This document shows positions 18,912 to 27,676 of a stretch of DNA of 64,000 bases, piece by piece (the first letter of the stretch is position 1; every line of letters starts with the position of its first letter). The translations under genes were made by a program, and so were the position numbers. The notes below the pieces were generated by a model. It saw nothing but the letters and a program-made list of their open reading frames with translations, had not been told where the DNA came from and ran no database searches. Source of the DNA: CAZUVM01 sp964623885 (lineage in GTDB: Bacteria; Verrucomicrobiota; Verrucomicrobiia; Limisphaerales; UBA8199); NCBI GenBank assembly GCA_964623885.1, contig CAZUVM010000003.1, positions 9,001 to 73,000 of the forward strand, read 5' to 3'.

Positions 18912-19670
18912 ATGATTACGGAAAGCAAACCAAAACGGGCCGCCGCAGTCCTGCGGGCCGCCTTTACCCTCATTGAGTTGCTGGTGGTCATAGCCATTAT
19001 CGCCATTCTGGCGGCCATGCTACTGCCCGCGCTCGCCAAGGCGCGCGAGCGCGCCATTCGCACCACGTGCCTCAATAATCTGAAGCAAATGAATATCGCG
19101 TTCGTTATCTACGGGAATGATAACCGTGATAAAACCCCGCGAGGCGGCGTGCAGGGTAATTGGGCTTGGGATCTGCCTTGGGACCCCGGCCTGCAAATGC
19201 TTTCCAATGGTGTCCTTTGGAAAACCTTCTATTGCCCGGGCACTGCTCCGCGTTTTCAGGAGACCAACAACTTTGATCTTTTCTGGCGCTTTGCTCCCGG
19301 GACGTTCCACGTCGCCGGTTACGCGCTGACGGTGCCGGATCTCGCGAGTGTGATCCCCACGAACATCAATTATTCGTTGGTCCCGGGGAATATTACCTAC
19401 GGCGCTCTGACGATGATGCCACCGAGCACTTCCGATCGTGTTTTGGACGCCGATGCGACCATCAATGAGAACGGCAGTTGGACCAGCATCGTTGGCGGCT
19501 ATACCTATCCGTGGCCAGGCGGCCCGAGTTGGCCGCACATCACGGCTCATCTCAAAGGCCAAATACCCGCCGGCGGCAACGTCGGTTACTTGGATACGCA
19601 CGTTGCCTGGAAAAAATTTGAGCAAATGCAGCAGCGGACCGTTTCGGGCCCGCCGTCGTTTTGGTGGTGA
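18912..19670 (+). CDS. Type II secretion/type IV-like pseudopilin (DUF1559-like)
   Basis: 252 residues. A short charged leader precedes the prepilin motif AAFTLIELLVVIAIIAILAA (processing before the Phe, Glu at +5), followed by the helix LLPALAKARERA. The C-terminal half contains NVGYLDTHVAW, a variant of the H-X9-DG motif of this family. The protein ends in PSFWW, an aromatic end often seen in related prepilins. The N-terminus would be cut by a prepilin peptidase and inserted in the inner membrane. No pilus or secretion machinery genes are present, so it is an orphan. It lies directly downstream of the LamG gene. Confidence 0.88.
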   Translation: MITESKPKRAAAVLRAAFTLIELLVVIAIIAILAAMLLPALAKARERAIRTTCLNNLKQMNIAFVIYGNDNRDKTPRGGVQGNWAWDLPWDPGLQMLSNGVLWKTFYCPGTAPRFQETNNFDLFWRFAPGTFHVAGYALTVPDLASVIPTNINYSLVPGNITYGALTMMPPSTSDRVLDADATINENGSWTSIVGGYTYPWPGGPSWPHITAHLKGQIPAGGNVGYLDTHVAWKKFEQMQQRTVSGPPSFWW

Positions 19671-19893
19671 ACAGCTTCGCGGGGCTGTAGACCACCGGAT
19701 CCGGATTTTGCTTGCGTGTGTCAGCGTAGTGCAAGCAGATCGGGGAAGCGTGTAAAGGACGCGCGCTTCCAGGGTCGAGGGGGGGACGACTGGGGTTGCG
19801 TCCCTCCCTCTTCAGTTTATCGAGAGACAATGAACACACAGCCGTTCGTGCCTCATTGGTGGCATGTGGCGGAAATTCTGCAACACCTTAAAA

Positions 19894-22410
19894 ATGCGGC
19901 GCTTTGACTTCCTGACCCCCTCCTCGTTCGCGCTTTTTTCAGCGTGCACGCTATGCTTCGGTTTATTATCCCTGTCCGCGGCAACCACAGACGATCTCGC
20001 CGCCACCAATCGTGTCGATGCCGTTCAGCAACGCCGCGGCCGTTTCGGCGCGTCGGACCCCGGAGTCTATAAAGCCCGCATCACACCTCATTGGTTTCAG
20101 GGAGACTTGCGCTTCTGGTATCGCAATGACTTACGGGAGGGTGCCAAGGAATTCATTCTCGTCAATGCCGAGACTGGCAAGCGCGAGCCCGCGTTTGATC
20201 ACGCCAAACTGGCCGCTTCCCTCTCACAAGCTGCCGGCGAGTCTTTCAAACCGGACACACTCCCATTTTCCAGCATTGAATTTGTCCACGATAGCCAATC
20301 TCTCCAGTTCGAAGCCGCCGGCAAAACCTGGGAGTGCGATCTGGCTAACTACCAATGTCATGAAGTGCCTAAAACTTCTGCTTCAAATGCCGCGACGCCC
20401 CATCGACTGGCAGAGGCGTCGTCCCTGGTCTCCGCGGTGGCCTCATCCACCCTGGTAGGGACGCCGTCCACGGCGTCCCAAACTCCAGGTAGCTCTGCCG
20501 ACGAACTGGACCCACCAAGCGACGATCTCCCTTTCGCCGAACCCGATGCTCTCGATGCCTCACCTCAGGCGACTCAAGACAATCAGGATGCCGACTCCGG
20601 TCCCGGCGAGCGCCGTCGGCGTGGCGAGTCCTCCCGCCCGCGCCGTTCGCCCGACGGCAAATGGAGTGCCTTCGTTAAAGGCTACAATATCTATTTGCGG
20701 GCCGAGGATGGTGGACAGGAATACCCGCTCACTCATGATGGCCAGGCGACAAACGCCTATGGCCGCCTCGAATGGGCGCCCGATTCTCAGGGGTTGGTCG
20801 CCTGGCGCATTGAACCCGGCGATCATAAAGATGTTTACCTCATCCAATCCTCGCCGCCCGGTGGCGGACGCGCAAAGTTCCGTGCACGTCCCTATGATCT
20901 GCCGGGCGACAAGCTCACGCTGTACGAATTAAGTGTCTTTGATGTGGTGTCTCGCGCGCAAACCAAACCGGACGTGGACCGCTTCGAACACGGCTGGGAG
21001 GCTCCGGCCTTTCATTGGTGCGCGGACCAGCGGCATTTCTGCTACGTGAAGGTGGATCGCGGCCATCAGCGCTATCGCGTTATTGAAGTTGACTCCCGTT
21101 CCGGCGCGCTCCGCAACCTCATCGACGAAAAGTCCAACACGTTCATCTGGACTGCCCACACGGAAGCCCTCAACCTGAACTATGTCAACTGGCTCGAGAA
21201 ATCCGACGAGATGATCTACGTCTCGGAACGGGATGGGTGGAGGCATCTTTACCTGGTGGATACGAAAGCCGGCCGGATTAAAAACCAGATCACCAAGGGC
21301 GAGTTCGTCGTGCGCGGTATCGATCGCATCGACGAGGAACACCGGCAGGTCTGGTTCCGGGCCGGCGGCAAAAACCCGGACCAGGATCCCTATTTTGTTC
21401 ACTATTACCGCGTCAATTTCGATGGGACAGGTCTGACCGCTTTAACCGAGGGTAACGGCAATCACACGATCCAATACTCGCCGGATCGAAAATACATCAT
21501 CGATACGTATAGCCGGGTAGATAGTCCACCGGTGCACGAACTTCGCCGCGTCTCTGATTGCGGTTTGGTGTGCGAATTCGAAAAAGCCGATGCTTCTGAG
21601 TTGCTGGCCACCGGGTGGAAACCTCCTGAGGTGTTCGTTGCCAAAGGCCGCGACGGCAAGACCGACATTTGGGGCATCATCTGCAGGCCAAAGAATTTCG
21701 ACCCGGCCAAAAAATATCCTGTGCTTGAGAGCATCTACGCCGGCCCGCAGGGTTCTTACGTCCCCAAATCCTTCGGTGGCGTCCGCCGCTTCTCGTCCTT
21801 TACCGACTTGGGTTTCGTGGTGGTTCAAATGGATGGGATGGGAACTGCCAATCGCTCGAAAGCATTCCACGATGTCTGCTGGCACGACCTCAAGGACGCA
21901 GGTTTTCCCGATCGCATTCTCTGGCACAAAGCGGTTGCGGCCAAATATCCCTGGTATGACATCACCCGTGTCGGTGTCTACGGCACCTCCGCCGGCGGCC
22001 AGAATGCTGCGGCTGCCGTCTTGTTTCATCCCGAGTTCTACAAAGCGGCTGTCGCCAACAGCGGCTGCCATGATAACCGCATGGATAAGGCCTCGTGGAA
22101 CGAGCAGTGGATGGGCTATCCCGTCGGTCCCCAATACTCCGAGAGCTCCAACATCGATCATGCTGGGCTCCTCCAGGGTTATCTCATGCTGATTGTCGGT
22201 GAAATGGACGAGAACGTCCCGCCCGAAAGTTCCTTTCGCTTTGTCGATGCATTAATCCGGGCGAATAAAGACTTTGATCTGTTGGTCGTGCCCAACGGTG
22301 GTCACGGCGCCGGGGGCGCTTATGGCCAGCGCAGAATGCAGGACTTTTTCGTACGGCACTTGCAAGGATCCGAACCGCCTAACCGCAACGCCTTATCAGC
22401 CGGATCCTGA
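19894..22410 (+). CDS. Secreted prolyl oligopeptidase family (S9, DPP IV-like) peptidase
   Basis: About 838 residues from the ATG at 19894 (MRRFDFLTPSSFALFSACTL), which gives a clean signal peptide; the in-frame ATG at 19864 is the alternative. An N-terminal segment is followed by a low-complexity insert at about residues 165-250, then a DPP IV-type beta-propeller (SPDGKWSAFVKGYNIYL, RLEWAPDSQGLVAW), then the alpha/beta-hydrolase domain. Catalytic residues: Ser in YGTSAGGQNA, Asp in VGEMDENVPPESS and His in VPNGGHGAGGAYGQRR. It probably removes dipeptides from secreted or environmental proteins. The insert carries a perfect palindromic repeat in frame (20458-20479), read as VGTPSTAS. Confidence 0.9.
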   Translation: MRRFDFLTPSSFALFSACTLCFGLLSLSAATTDDLAATNRVDAVQQRRGRFGASDPGVYKARITPHWFQGDLRFWYRNDLREGAKEFILVNAETGKREPAFDHAKLAASLSQAAGESFKPDTLPFSSIEFVHDSQSLQFEAAGKTWECDLANYQCHEVPKTSASNAATPHRLAEASSLVSAVASSTLVGTPSTASQTPGSSADELDPPSDDLPFAEPDALDASPQATQDNQDADSGPGERRRRGESSRPRRSPDGKWSAFVKGYNIYLRAEDGGQEYPLTHDGQATNAYGRLEWAPDSQGLVAWRIEPGDHKDVYLIQSSPPGGGRAKFRARPYDLPGDKLTLYELSVFDVVSRAQTKPDVDRFEHGWEAPAFHWCADQRHFCYVKVDRGHQRYRVIEVDSRSGALRNLIDEKSNTFIWTAHTEALNLNYVNWLEKSDEMIYVSERDGWRHLYLVDTKAGRIKNQITKGEFVVRGIDRIDEEHRQVWFRAGGKNPDQDPYFVHYYRVNFDGTGLTALTEGNGNHTIQYSPDRKYIIDTYSRVDSPPVHELRRVSDCGLVCEFEKADASELLATGWKPPEVFVAKGRDGKTDIWGIICRPKNFDPAKKYPVLESIYAGPQGSYVPKSFGGVRRFSSFTDLGFVVVQMDGMGTANRSKAFHDVCWHDLKDAGFPDRILWHKAVAAKYPWYDITRVGVYGTSAGGQNAAAAVLFHPEFYKAAVANSGCHDNRMDKASWNEQWMGYPVGPQYSESSNIDHAGLLQGYLMLIVGEMDENVPPESSFRFVDALIRANKDFDLLVVPNGGHGAGGAYGQRRMQDFFVRHLQGSEPPNRNALSAGS
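20458..20479. repeat. Family B palindromic repeat inside the S9 peptidase gene
   Basis: A perfect palindrome: GGGACGCCGT, two-base centre CC, then ACGGCGTCCC. Flanking CCTGG and CCAGG extend the symmetry. It falls in the low-complexity insert between the N-terminal segment and the propeller and is translated as VGTPSTAS without breaking the frame. Confidence 0.85.
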
Positions 22411-22463
22411 AACGTTGTGCTCTGTAGACAGTACGCATTTACATCTGCTCTAGGGGCGATCTC

Positions 22464-22483
22464 CCTCTCCTCCTCGGGAGAGG
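22464..22483 (+). terminator. Hairpin after the S9 peptidase gene
   Basis: A 7-bp stem, CCTCTCC paired with GGAGAGG, with a 6-base loop, about 55 bases past the stop codon and ahead of the GH51 gene. There is no T tract. Probable terminator or REP-type hairpin. Confidence 0.5.
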
Positions 22484-22561
22484 TCGGGGTCATGAGTTTA
22501 TTGTAAACACGTCTCTGTTGCACCATACTAGACCTGTTCAAAACGAGTTTTTTGCGAAGGA

Positions 22562-25500
22562 ATGGCCCGCTTCCAACATTGCGCCTTTCGCTGCCCTGGC
22601 TTAATCGCTTCGATTATTGCGTTTAGTCTCGCTGCGACTTGTTTGGCTGATACTCCCGCCAGCATCACCATTCAGGCTGATCAACCTGGCATTACCGTGA
22701 GCTCAAATTTGTTCGGCATCTTCTTTGAAGAAATCAATTCAGCCGGCGATGGCGGAATTTATGCTGAGCTGGTCCGCAATCGCTCATTCGAGGATGCCAC
22801 CAATGCGGTCTACTGGACCCTGGTTACCAGCGGTAGCGCGGCCGGCCAGATGTCTCTGGACACCTCCTTGCCTCTCAGCTCAACCAACCTCCATTCACTC
22901 AAATTGAGCATGCTCTCCGGTTCGGGAAACGTCGGCGCGGCAAACAATGGGTTTTGGGGAATTCCCGTCACCCAGGGCTCTACATACGTCCTCGGCTTGT
23001 ACGCTCGCGGGGCTTCGACGGCTAACTTGCCATTGACCGTTTCGCTTGAAAGCTCAAATGGCGCCTCCGTTTACACCAGCGTGCCCTTGAGTATCTCGAC
23101 CACGAGTTGGCGTCATTTCACTGCTACCCTCATTCCAAATACTACCGACCCCTCCGCGCGCCTGGTCCTGCGAATTGCTCAGGTTGGTACCGTGTGGCTC
23201 GATTTTGTGTCGCTTTTCCCTCAGGCTACCTACAACAGCCGCACCAACGGTCTTCGGCCTGACCTGGTAAACTCATTGCGCAATCTCAAGCCGTCCTTTG
23301 TCCGCTTTCCCGGTGGCAGCTGGGTCGATGGCAGTTCCATCGCCAACGCTTACCATTGGGAACCGACCGTCGGTGATCCCGCTAATCGTTCCGTGCGCGC
23401 CAATCTCTGGGGCTACATGGTCGATAACGGCCTCGGCTATCACGAATACCTGCAGATGTGCGAAGACATTGGCGCACAGCCGCTCTTCGTCATCAATTGC
23501 GGCATGGACGTCCACGAGAACGCGGTTCCTGCAAGCCAGATGGCCTCGTGGGTGCAGGAAGCCCTCGACGCCATTCAATACGCCAACGGTGATACCAACA
23601 CCCTTTGGGGCGCTCAGCGCGCCGCCAACGGCCACCCTGCTCCTTTCAATCTCCAGTTCATGGAGATTGGCAACGAAAACGGCGGCGCCGCCTACAGCAC
23701 TAACTACGCCCTGTTCTACGACGCCATTAAATCCAACTACCCCGACATGCATCTCATCGCCGATTCCTGGGGGGGCATTCCTTCGAGCCGGCCGGTCGAG
23801 ATCATGGACGAGCATTATTACTCCAACCCAGGATTTTTTATCCAAAATTCGACTAAATACGATAGCTACAGTCGAACGGGGCCGAAAGTCTACATCGGCG
23901 AATATGCGGTCACCACCGGCGGCGGCAACGGCAACCTGGCCGGCGCGCTCGGCGAAGCGGCCTGGATGACCGGCATGGAGCGCAATTCCGACGTCGTTCT
24001 TATGGGCTCCTACGCCCCACTCTTTGCGAATCTCAACAACAAAAACTGGAACCCGGACCTTATCTATTTCACCGGCACTCAGGTCTATGGCACGCCTTCC
24101 TATTACGTGCAGCAGATGTTCAGCTCGAACCGCGGCGATGTGGTGCTGCCCACCGCCGTAGTTGCGTCGGTGCCGCCCGCGACCAACCATGGCGCCATCG
24201 GCTTGAGCACCTGGAATACACAGGCGGCGTTCACGAACATCGTGATCACGAAAAACGGCCAAACGCTTTACCAGAGTGATTTTACTGGGGGCACCGCTCC
24301 CGGTTGGTCGATCATGAGCGGAACCTGGATTGTCTCGAACGGCCTTTTTGAACAAACCGCCGGCGGCACTGATAACCGTGCCACCACCGGTGACCCCACG
24401 TGGAGCGATTACACTCTCACCTTGCAAGCCCTCAAGCTCGGCGGCTCGGAAGGCTTTCTCGTCATGTTCAACGTGCAGGACAGCTCGGATTTCATGTGGC
24501 TCAACCTCGGTGGCTGGAACAACACCCAGACCGCTGTCGAATGGGAACAAAACGGCAGTCGTTCAGTCGTTCCAGGCACCGCCTTCGCCCAGACCATCCA
24601 AAGTAACCAGTGGTACTCTATCCGTATTCAATTGAGTGGCCCGCACATTCAGTGCTATTTGAATGGCACACTAATTGAGGACTTCTACACTTCATCGGCG
24701 CACCTGGGCTCGATTGGTCTTGGAACCTGGAACACTCAATCCGCTTTTTGCAATCTGGTCGTTACCGCCGGCACACAGACCCTCTACCAGAGCGATTTCA
24801 CCTCCGGCAGCGCCGGTTGGCAGCTTGGCACCGGCACCTGGATCACCAGCAACGCGACGTTCGAACAAACCGCCGGCGGCACCGATAATACCGCTATCTA
24901 CGGAAGCACTTCATGGAGTAACTACACCTACAACCTGCGCGCCCGCAAACTCAGCGGCAGCGAAGGTTTCCTCATCATATTCAATTGGCTCAATAGCAGT
25001 AATTGGTTTTGGTGGAATATCGGCGGCTGGAACAATACTCAAACCGGCATCGAATACACCCAGAACGGTCAAAAATCGCTCCTGGCAGCCGTGCCCATGT
25101 CCATCAACACCGGTCAGTGGTATGACATCAGCATCCAGCTCGGCGCGCGCATCCAATGCTACCTCAACGGCCAGCTGATTCACGATGTGGCTTACCCCGA
25201 TGCGCCTCAGCCGCTGTTTGTCTCCAGCACGCTCGCGAAGTCTCTGGGGCAGGTTATCCTGAAAGCAGTCAACGTCTCGACCCAACCACTCCAAACCCAG
25301 CTCACGCTGAATGCGGCCCGCGGTTTTGCTCCGTCAACTATGGCGACCTTGCTCACCTCCGCTAATCCGCTCAGCGAAAACAGCCTTGCTCAGCCCACCA
25401 ATGTGTTGCCCGCCTCGTTCCCGGTGAGCGGGATATCAACTTCATTTCTGTACACCTTCCCGGCGAACTCGCTAACGATTTTCCGGCTGCAGGAACAACC

Positions 25501-25990
25501 CGACTCGCCGGTCGGCATCAGTTTGAATGTTCTCTCGAGCCAGTTGGATATGAACGCGATTACCAATGGCGTCTGGGTCAAACTAAGCTCGTTCATCACC
25601 AACGGAGTTTCCGTCGGTTATACGATCGATACCCCTGCGGGCGTCCTCGCTTCTGGCACGCTTATGTTCAATCCGGGTGACCTCGCCAAAGCCATCCCGC
25701 TTTCCATACCCAACCCTCAGGCTTTCGATCTGATCCGCGTTACACTGGGCAACCCGATCAGTGGTCAGCTTGCTGGCATCTCTCGGCTTTATTTTGTGAA
25801 TTCATCCGGCAACCAGCCGCGCCTCGGATTCGCCCGTTTCAGTGATGAATCGGTTGTTTATTGGAGCGCTGCTGCCGCTCTCCAGCAGTCTGTCGACCCC
25901 CGCGGCCCTTGGCTGACACTCTCAAATACTCCCAGCCCACTTTCCATTACTTTCACCAACGCCTCGCAGTTCTATCGATTGCATCAATGA
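22562..25990 (+). CDS. Secreted GH51-type alpha-L-arabinofuranosidase with two inserted LamG-like domains
   Basis: 1142 residues. Signal peptide 1-29, a short start region (NLFGIFFEEINSAGDGGIYA, typical of GH51), a carbohydrate-binding module at about 75-220, then the GH51 TIM barrel. The acid/base Glu is in MEIGNENGG (about 371) and the nucleophile Glu in YIGEYAV (about 446). After SYYVQQMFSSNRG come two tandem concanavalin-like repeats (about 540-880), each opening GSIGLGTWNTQ or GAIGLSTWNTQ. The C-terminal arabinofuranosidase beta-sandwich then resumes (VSSTLAKSLGQVILKAVNVS). The last 50 residues (RGPWLTLSNTPSPLS, ending FYRLHQ) match the shared C-terminal domain. It releases arabinose from arabinan, arabinoxylan or arabinosylated proteins outside the cell. 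Confidence 0.92.
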   Translation: MARFQHCAFRCPGLIASIIAFSLAATCLADTPASITIQADQPGITVSSNLFGIFFEEINSAGDGGIYAELVRNRSFEDATNAVYWTLVTSGSAAGQMSLDTSLPLSSTNLHSLKLSMLSGSGNVGAANNGFWGIPVTQGSTYVLGLYARGASTANLPLTVSLESSNGASVYTSVPLSISTTSWRHFTATLIPNTTDPSARLVLRIAQVGTVWLDFVSLFPQATYNSRTNGLRPDLVNSLRNLKPSFVRFPGGSWVDGSSIANAYHWEPTVGDPANRSVRANLWGYMVDNGLGYHEYLQMCEDIGAQPLFVINCGMDVHENAVPASQMASWVQEALDAIQYANGDTNTLWGAQRAANGHPAPFNLQFMEIGNENGGAAYSTNYALFYDAIKSNYPDMHLIADSWGGIPSSRPVEIMDEHYYSNPGFFIQNSTKYDSYSRTGPKVYIGEYAVTTGGGNGNLAGALGEAAWMTGMERNSDVVLMGSYAPLFANLNNKNWNPDLIYFTGTQVYGTPSYYVQQMFSSNRGDVVLPTAVVASVPPATNHGAIGLSTWNTQAAFTNIVITKNGQTLYQSDFTGGTAPGWSIMSGTWIVSNGLFEQTAGGTDNRATTGDPTWSDYTLTLQALKLGGSEGFLVMFNVQDSSDFMWLNLGGWNNTQTAVEWEQNGSRSVVPGTAFAQTIQSNQWYSIRIQLSGPHIQCYLNGTLIEDFYTSSAHLGSIGLGTWNTQSAFCNLVVTAGTQTLYQSDFTSGSAGWQLGTGTWITSNATFEQTAGGTDNTAIYGSTSWSNYTYNLRARKLSGSEGFLIIFNWLNSSNWFWWNIGGWNNTQTGIEYTQNGQKSLLAAVPMSINTGQWYDISIQLGARIQCYLNGQLIHDVAYPDAPQPLFVSSTLAKSLGQVILKAVNVSTQPLQTQLTLNAARGFAPSTMATLLTSANPLSENSLAQPTNVLPASFPVSGISTSFLYTFPANSLTIFRLQEQPDSPVGISLNVLSSQLDMNAITNGVWVKLSSFITNGVSVGYTIDTPAGVLASGTLMFNPGDLAKAIPLSIPNPQAFDLIRVTLGNPISGQLAGISRLYFVNSSGNQPRLGFARFSDESVVYWSAAAALQQSVDPRGPWLTLSNTPSPLSITFTNASQFYRLHQ

Positions 25991-26100
25991 GCGCCCTTGG
26001 CAATTTTGCTTGCGTTTGGACGCTCCTTTCATCGTACTGGCGACGGGTAACTGACGGAATCACTTTCTCACTCACAAAAAACCTAAACCAAAGGATCAAA

Positions 26101-26802
26101 ATGAAAACTGCTGTCCTGTTCGGTGCTGCTGCCTGCTTCGTCGCCACGGCGCTCATTGCCGCGGATTCCAGTCCCAAAGATGACATTACTGCCGCCGCTA
26201 AAAAGCTGGGCGATGCCGCCAATTATAGTTGGCGGACCACCGTCGCCGTGCCCGAAGACGCTCCGTTCAAACCCGGCCCAACCGAAGGCAAGGCGGAAAA
26301 GGGCGGCATTACCATGATCACCATGACCTTCGGCGACAATGAAACTAAGGCCGTGATCAAAGGCGACAAAGGCGCCGCCACCAACCAGGATGGCGAATGG
26401 AAATCGGCCGAAGAGCTATCGAATGCCGAAGGCCCAGGGCGGTTCCTTGGGATGATGATCCGCAATTTCAAAGCCCCCGCTGCTCAAGCCGATCAGCTCG
26501 TTTCTTTCTCCAAAGATCTCAAAAAGGATGGCGATGCCTATGCCAGCGACCTGACCGAAGACGGCGCCAAGACCTTGCTGACCTTCCGTCGCGGCGGAGA
26601 TGCCACCGTCACCAACCCAAAAGGTTCCGTCAAATTCTGGCTGAAAGACGGCGCCCTGACTAAATACGAGTTCCACTTGAAAGGCACCGTCAGCTTCAAC
26701 GGCAACGACTTCGATCAGGATCGCACCACCACCGTCGTCATTAAAGACGTCGGCGCCACCAAAGTCAGCGTGCCAGACGAAGCCAAGAAAAAGCTGGGCT
26801 AA
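26101..26802 (+). CDS. Exported protein of unknown function
   Basis: 233 residues from the ATG at 26101, which has a good ribosome binding site (AAAGGA) about 8 bases upstream. The longer open frame starting at 25861 runs through the end of the GH51 gene and is rejected. Signal peptide MKTAVLFGAAACFVATALIA-A, then a small beta-rich domain rich in Lys, Asp and Gly (for example GGDATVTNPKGSVKFWLKDG). The alternating strands suggest a periplasmic LppX/LolA-like lipid-binding half-barrel, but no motif proves it. A degenerate pair of palindromic repeats lies downstream. Confidence 0.75.
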   Translation: MKTAVLFGAAACFVATALIAADSSPKDDITAAAKKLGDAANYSWRTTVAVPEDAPFKPGPTEGKAEKGGITMITMTFGDNETKAVIKGDKGAATNQDGEWKSAEELSNAEGPGRFLGMMIRNFKAPAAQADQLVSFSKDLKKDGDAYASDLTEDGAKTLLTFRRGGDATVTNPKGSVKFWLKDGALTKYEFHLKGTVSFNGNDFDQDRTTTVVIKDVGATKVSVPDEAKKKLG

Positions 26803-26804
26803 AT

Positions 26805-26884
26805 CAGCCCTGCCAGGCGCGATATATTTGTAGCAATACGCCAAAAGGAAACCTCAGCCCCGTCAGGGGCGGCATATGGGTAAC
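26805..26884. repeat. Two degenerate copies of a GCCCC-hairpin repeat
   Basis: Two related segments about 45 bases apart: one opens AGCCCTGCCAGGCGCGATAT and the other AGCCCCGTCAGGGGCGGCAT. The second forms a clean hairpin, GCCCC-GTCA-GGGGC, at 26857-26870. They follow the stop codon of the exported protein and could end its transcript. Confidence 0.55.
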
Positions 26885-27054
26885 GTCGACGAAAACCAAC
26901 GCGTTCGGCTTCCCTCCTATTTCATCTGAGGAGATGGGCTTGGGTGAGAATTCCCGAAGGTGTGCTTCGCGCATTGAACCCATGAACCTGCCGAGAGTTG
27001 TGGCGCTGACTCCCCTCGGTTCCTCGCGTTGCTGCCCATCTTCCTCTGCCTCGC

Positions 27055-27369
27055 ATGATCACACTCAACAACGCCCAAATCAGGGACCTTAAAGCCCGAG
27101 CCCAACGCCTCAAAGCCACTCTCAAGGTCGGCAAAGACGGCCTCAGCCCTCAGTTCCTCGCGGCTTTGGACGAGGCCTTGAAGCATCACGAGTTGCTCAA
27201 AGTGAAGTTCGACGACTTCAAAGAGCAGAAAAAGGAGCTGACGCCTCAATTAGCCGAGCGGAGCGGTAGTCATTTGGTGACCCGCGTCGGCAATGTCGTC
27301 GTGCTTTTCCGACCCAAGCCCGAGTCCGAGAAAACTGACGTCGCTAATACCATTCCAATTCAACCATGA
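27055..27369 (+). CDS. yhbY: YhbY-type CRM-domain RNA-binding protein
   Basis: 104 residues forming a single CRM (CRS1-YhbY) domain: LNNAQIRDLKARAQRLKATL, then KVGKDGLSPQFLAALDEALK and LLKVKF. The GxxG-type loop (VGKDGLS) that contacts RNA is present. E. coli YhbY associates with pre-50S ribosomal particles and is thought to help large-subunit assembly, so a similar housekeeping role is likely. After the domain there is a short basic tail (FRPKPESEKTD). It stands alone; the next bases are palindromic repeats. Confidence 0.93.
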   Translation: MITLNNAQIRDLKARAQRLKATLKVGKDGLSPQFLAALDEALKHHELLKVKFDDFKEQKKELTPQLAERSGSHLVTRVGNVVVLFRPKPESEKTDVANTIPIQP

Positions 27370-27459
27370 TTGTGAGCCTCTGAGAATCTCATTAACACCG
27401 GGCTTCAGCCCGGTGTAGACCCCTCCGTGCACTTGAACCCGTTTCAACCGGACTTGGAA
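27370..27459. repeat. Family C palindrome after yhbY (CATTAACACC type)
   Basis: At 27387-27416 the sequence TCTCATTAACACCGGGCTTC continues into AGCCCGGTGT, a hairpin with a GGGCT...AGCCC stem. The same CTCATTAACACC end bounds the 178 bp element at 43787-43964. A second related half-site with the core CCCGTTTCAACCGG follows at about 27438. Possible terminator for yhbY. Confidence 0.7.
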
Positions 27460-27587
27460 GTAGCGCAGGCCTCCGAGCCTGCCGTATCGCAGGCTTCCAA
27501 GCCTGCGAACGCTTGAAGCAGATGCTGCGAACCAACGCTCGCCGACTCGGAGGTCGGCGATACAGCAGGCTCAGAGGCCTGCGCTAC
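27460..27587. repeat. Family A palindromic repeat (REPIN-like), copy 2
   Basis: 128 bp, exactly the length of the copy at 62146-62273. It opens GTAGCGCAGGCCTCCGAGCC and closes with the inverse, GGCCTGCGCTAC. Inside are the palindromes GCAGGCTTCCAAGCCTGC and GCCGACTCGGAGGTCGGC. It occupies most of the spacer between yhbY and the next gene. Confidence 0.88.
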
Positions 27588-27676
27588 GGGCTCTGTGAGT
27601 GTTCGAGCCGCGCAATCATAGAATATATAGGTGCAACGATTGCTGTTGTTGGCTCACAATTGCTGGAATCGAGTAC

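Noticed and set aside
23273..24550. Antisense open frame of 425 codons in the GH51 gene
   Set aside because: It lies wholly inside a well-supported GH51 coding region and has no domain match; a long shadow frame is expected in GC-rich genes.
25861..26100. Upstream extension of the 233-residue exported protein
   Set aside because: It runs through the end of the GH51 gene in another frame; the ATG at 26101 has a ribosome binding site and a signal peptide.
24..27587. CRISPR array
   Set aside because: The repeats are single, far apart, internally palindromic and without evenly spaced spacers; no cas genes are present.
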